64,000 bases of DNA. Source: Xanthocytophaga agilis. Lineage in GTDB: Bacteria; Bacteroidota; Bacteroidia; Cytophagales; 172606-1. The notes beneath the pieces are model-generated. The model was not told where the DNA came from, did no database searches, and saw only the letters and a list, made by a program, of their open reading frames with translations. Location of the stretch: assembly GCF_030068605.1 (NCBI RefSeq), contig NZ_JASJOU010000004.1, positions 248,001 to 312,000 on the forward strand, in the 5' to 3' direction. Position numbers and translations under genes: made by a program. Of this stretch, positions 63,082 through 64,000 are shown in pieces (within the stretch, counting starts at the first letter, position 1; the number at the start of each line of letters is the position of its first letter).

Positions 63082-64000
63082 CTATTGATTCCTTGAGTTA
63101 AAATACTGATAGGCTTGATAGTCAGCATAATTCCACGATAACCATGTGTATTCCTGATATTCTTTCTGAAATTTTTCGATTCGGTAGTAGAGGTATTCGT
63201 TCATTGAAATTTGATTCCTCTTGCTATCATGTATTTTTCCTGTACTAAGTATATCCTGAATTTTTGTTCGATTCTTAACAAGGATTGGTAATGCTTTATC
63301 CGAACGCGTTAGTTGATATTCCAGATCGATCTTTGAGTTAAGCTTTGGATGTTGCAGATTATAGGACACAATAAAAACGTCCCAGTTAACCAATGTCAAT
63401 AGAATAAACATTCCGTATGCTGCCCAGCTATTGATTCGTAACAGATAAAAGAAGGACTTTTTCTGACTGATTTTCTGATACAATGTGAACAAGCCTATAT
63501 AGGTAAGTATTAGAAAAATGACAACACCTACACGTTTATAAGCGAGCCCATGTTCATGAAAGTAATAATAACATCGTAAGAGAACAGAAAGCCCTAATAT
63601 TCCATTCTGAATGATCCATAGATAGGCAGCCTGTTTTAATAGTGTGTTTTTTGTGTAAAAATTAATGTTTTTACGAAAGTAGAATAGTAATATTCCCATT
63701 GATAGAAGGATACTCAGAAGTAACATGTTTGCTCCTTCATGGAGAAGAATGGAGAAATCGGTAATTTCTTTGTAATCAAAGTTGATCCATAACCAGTATA
63801 TATCCGCACAGTTCTCTGCGAATATTAAAATGTTAACAGAGATGACCAGAATCAAAGCTCCTGTGTATTCATTTTTTAGTGCGAGATTTTTTACTCTATG
63901 ATGTAGTTTATTTTTGGTCATTCTTCGCTGACGGGCAAGCCAGTTGTTTTGTAAGCTTTCATGTTGTAGTAAAGTATCAAAAGGCTTATAGTATAGAATT
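63082..64000 (-). CDS. DUF4153/DUF4173-like membrane protein (N-terminus outside window)
   Basis: On the minus strand the frame is open from the window edge: YYKPFDTLLQHESLQNNWLAR precedes the internal Met at 63921, so the gene begins upstream of the window and no start can be given. About 305 residues are visible, with six or more membrane helices (GALILVISVNILIFAE; AAYLWIIQNGILGLSVLLRCYYY; YKRVGVVIFLILTYIGLFTLY) and an extracytoplasmic C-terminus (QYLTRSDKALPILVKNRTK-type, then YTWLSWNYADYQAY). The RxxYYxxxxGLxYKRxGV pattern fits the DUF4153/4173 family. It heads the visible part of the XrtN operon. Role unknown. Confidence 0.75.
   Translation of the reverse strand, partial: ILYYKPFDTLLQHESLQNNWLARQRRMTKNKLHHRVKNLALKNEYTGALILVISVNILIFAENCADIYWLWINFDYKEITDFSILLHEGANMLLLSILLSMGILLFYFRKNINFYTKNTLLKQAAYLWIIQNGILGLSVLLRCYYYFHEHGLAYKRVGVVIFLILTYIGLFTLYQKISQKKSFFYLLRINSWAAYGMFILLTLVNWDVFIVSYNLQHPKLNSKIDLEYQLTRSDKALPILVKNRTKIQDILSTGKIHDSKRNQISMNEYLYYRIEKFQKEYQEYTWLSWNYADYQAYQYFNSRNQ

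Noticed and set aside
63082-63921. Complete 279-residue gene starting at 63921
   Set aside because: The frame is open upstream to the window edge with plausible coding sequence, so the Met is internal and the gene is truncated by the window.

Overview
The window reads as chromosomal DNA of an AT-rich Bacteroidota, most likely a Cytophagales-type environmental bacterium. The support is a SusC/SusD pair, TAnnTTTG/TTTG-type promoters, leaders with little Shine-Dalgarno sequence, many lipoproteins and signal peptides ending in AFAQT or similar, an exosortase-N (XrtN) cluster, and many extracytoplasmic alpha-glucan enzymes. I assign no species.

Layout. (1) 1-8.9 kb is a defence island: a 3'-truncated nuclease/DUF2075 helicase, a MazG-like pyrophosphohydrolase and a type III restriction-modification pair (Mod, Res) on the minus strand, divergent from a DUF262/HNH protein. 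The divergent spacer is a repeat-palindrome-repeat structure. (2) 9.2-14.1 kb is accessory DNA: an MscS channel, an unknown membrane protein with a small HTH protein, an SH3 beta-barrel protein of the kind found in Bacteroidota conjugative elements, small HTH/excisionase-like proteins and orphans, ending beside a tRNA-Val(GAC) with tandem repeats. It looks like an eroded integrative element; no integrase is visible. (3) 14.1-23.4 kb is mostly core: alpha-glucan phosphorylase, a DnaJ/CbpA-type co-chaperone, a holin-like membrane protein, a second MazG-like enzyme, an O-antigen ligase-like protein, D-aminoacyl-tRNA deacylase and an NFACT/RqcH-type protein. (4) 23.9-35.5 kb is a saccharide-use cluster: SusC, SusD, a giant FG-GAP/ASPIC lipoprotein and a GH31 glycosidase. 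(5) 35.5-44.7 kb holds regulators and housekeeping genes: a histidine kinase, a thioredoxin-like protein, a PAS sigma-54 activator, an App1-type phosphatase, MsrB, a TonB C-terminal protein, a NUDIX enzyme, an ACP phosphodiesterase and an MBL hydrolase. (6) 44.9-55.7 kb has a frameshifted lipoprotein gene, a secreted GH65 enzyme, an APC permease, an FAD oxidoreductase, a Cys-rich copper-storage-like protein, a Tat-exported Gfo/Idh oxidoreductase and a secreted GH13 enzyme. (7) 55.8-57.1 kb holds a 272-residue protein of unknown function followed on the same strand by two aberrant tRNA-like RNAs. (8) 57.1-64.0 kb is an exosortase-N cluster: XrtN, its probable dedicated VIT-domain substrate and several membrane proteins.

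The most unusual part is 56.7-57.1 kb. The first RNA is a circularly permuted tRNA: the T-arm and 3' acceptor strand lie upstream of the 5' acceptor strand and D-arm. All tRNA helices can be formed, and the two outer flanks pair with each other to extend the anticodon stem. The second has a perfect acceptor stem, a D-arm and a T-loop, but a long tetraloop hairpin where the anticodon arm should be. With the upstream protein they form a candidate undescribed protein-plus-tRNA-mimic locus.
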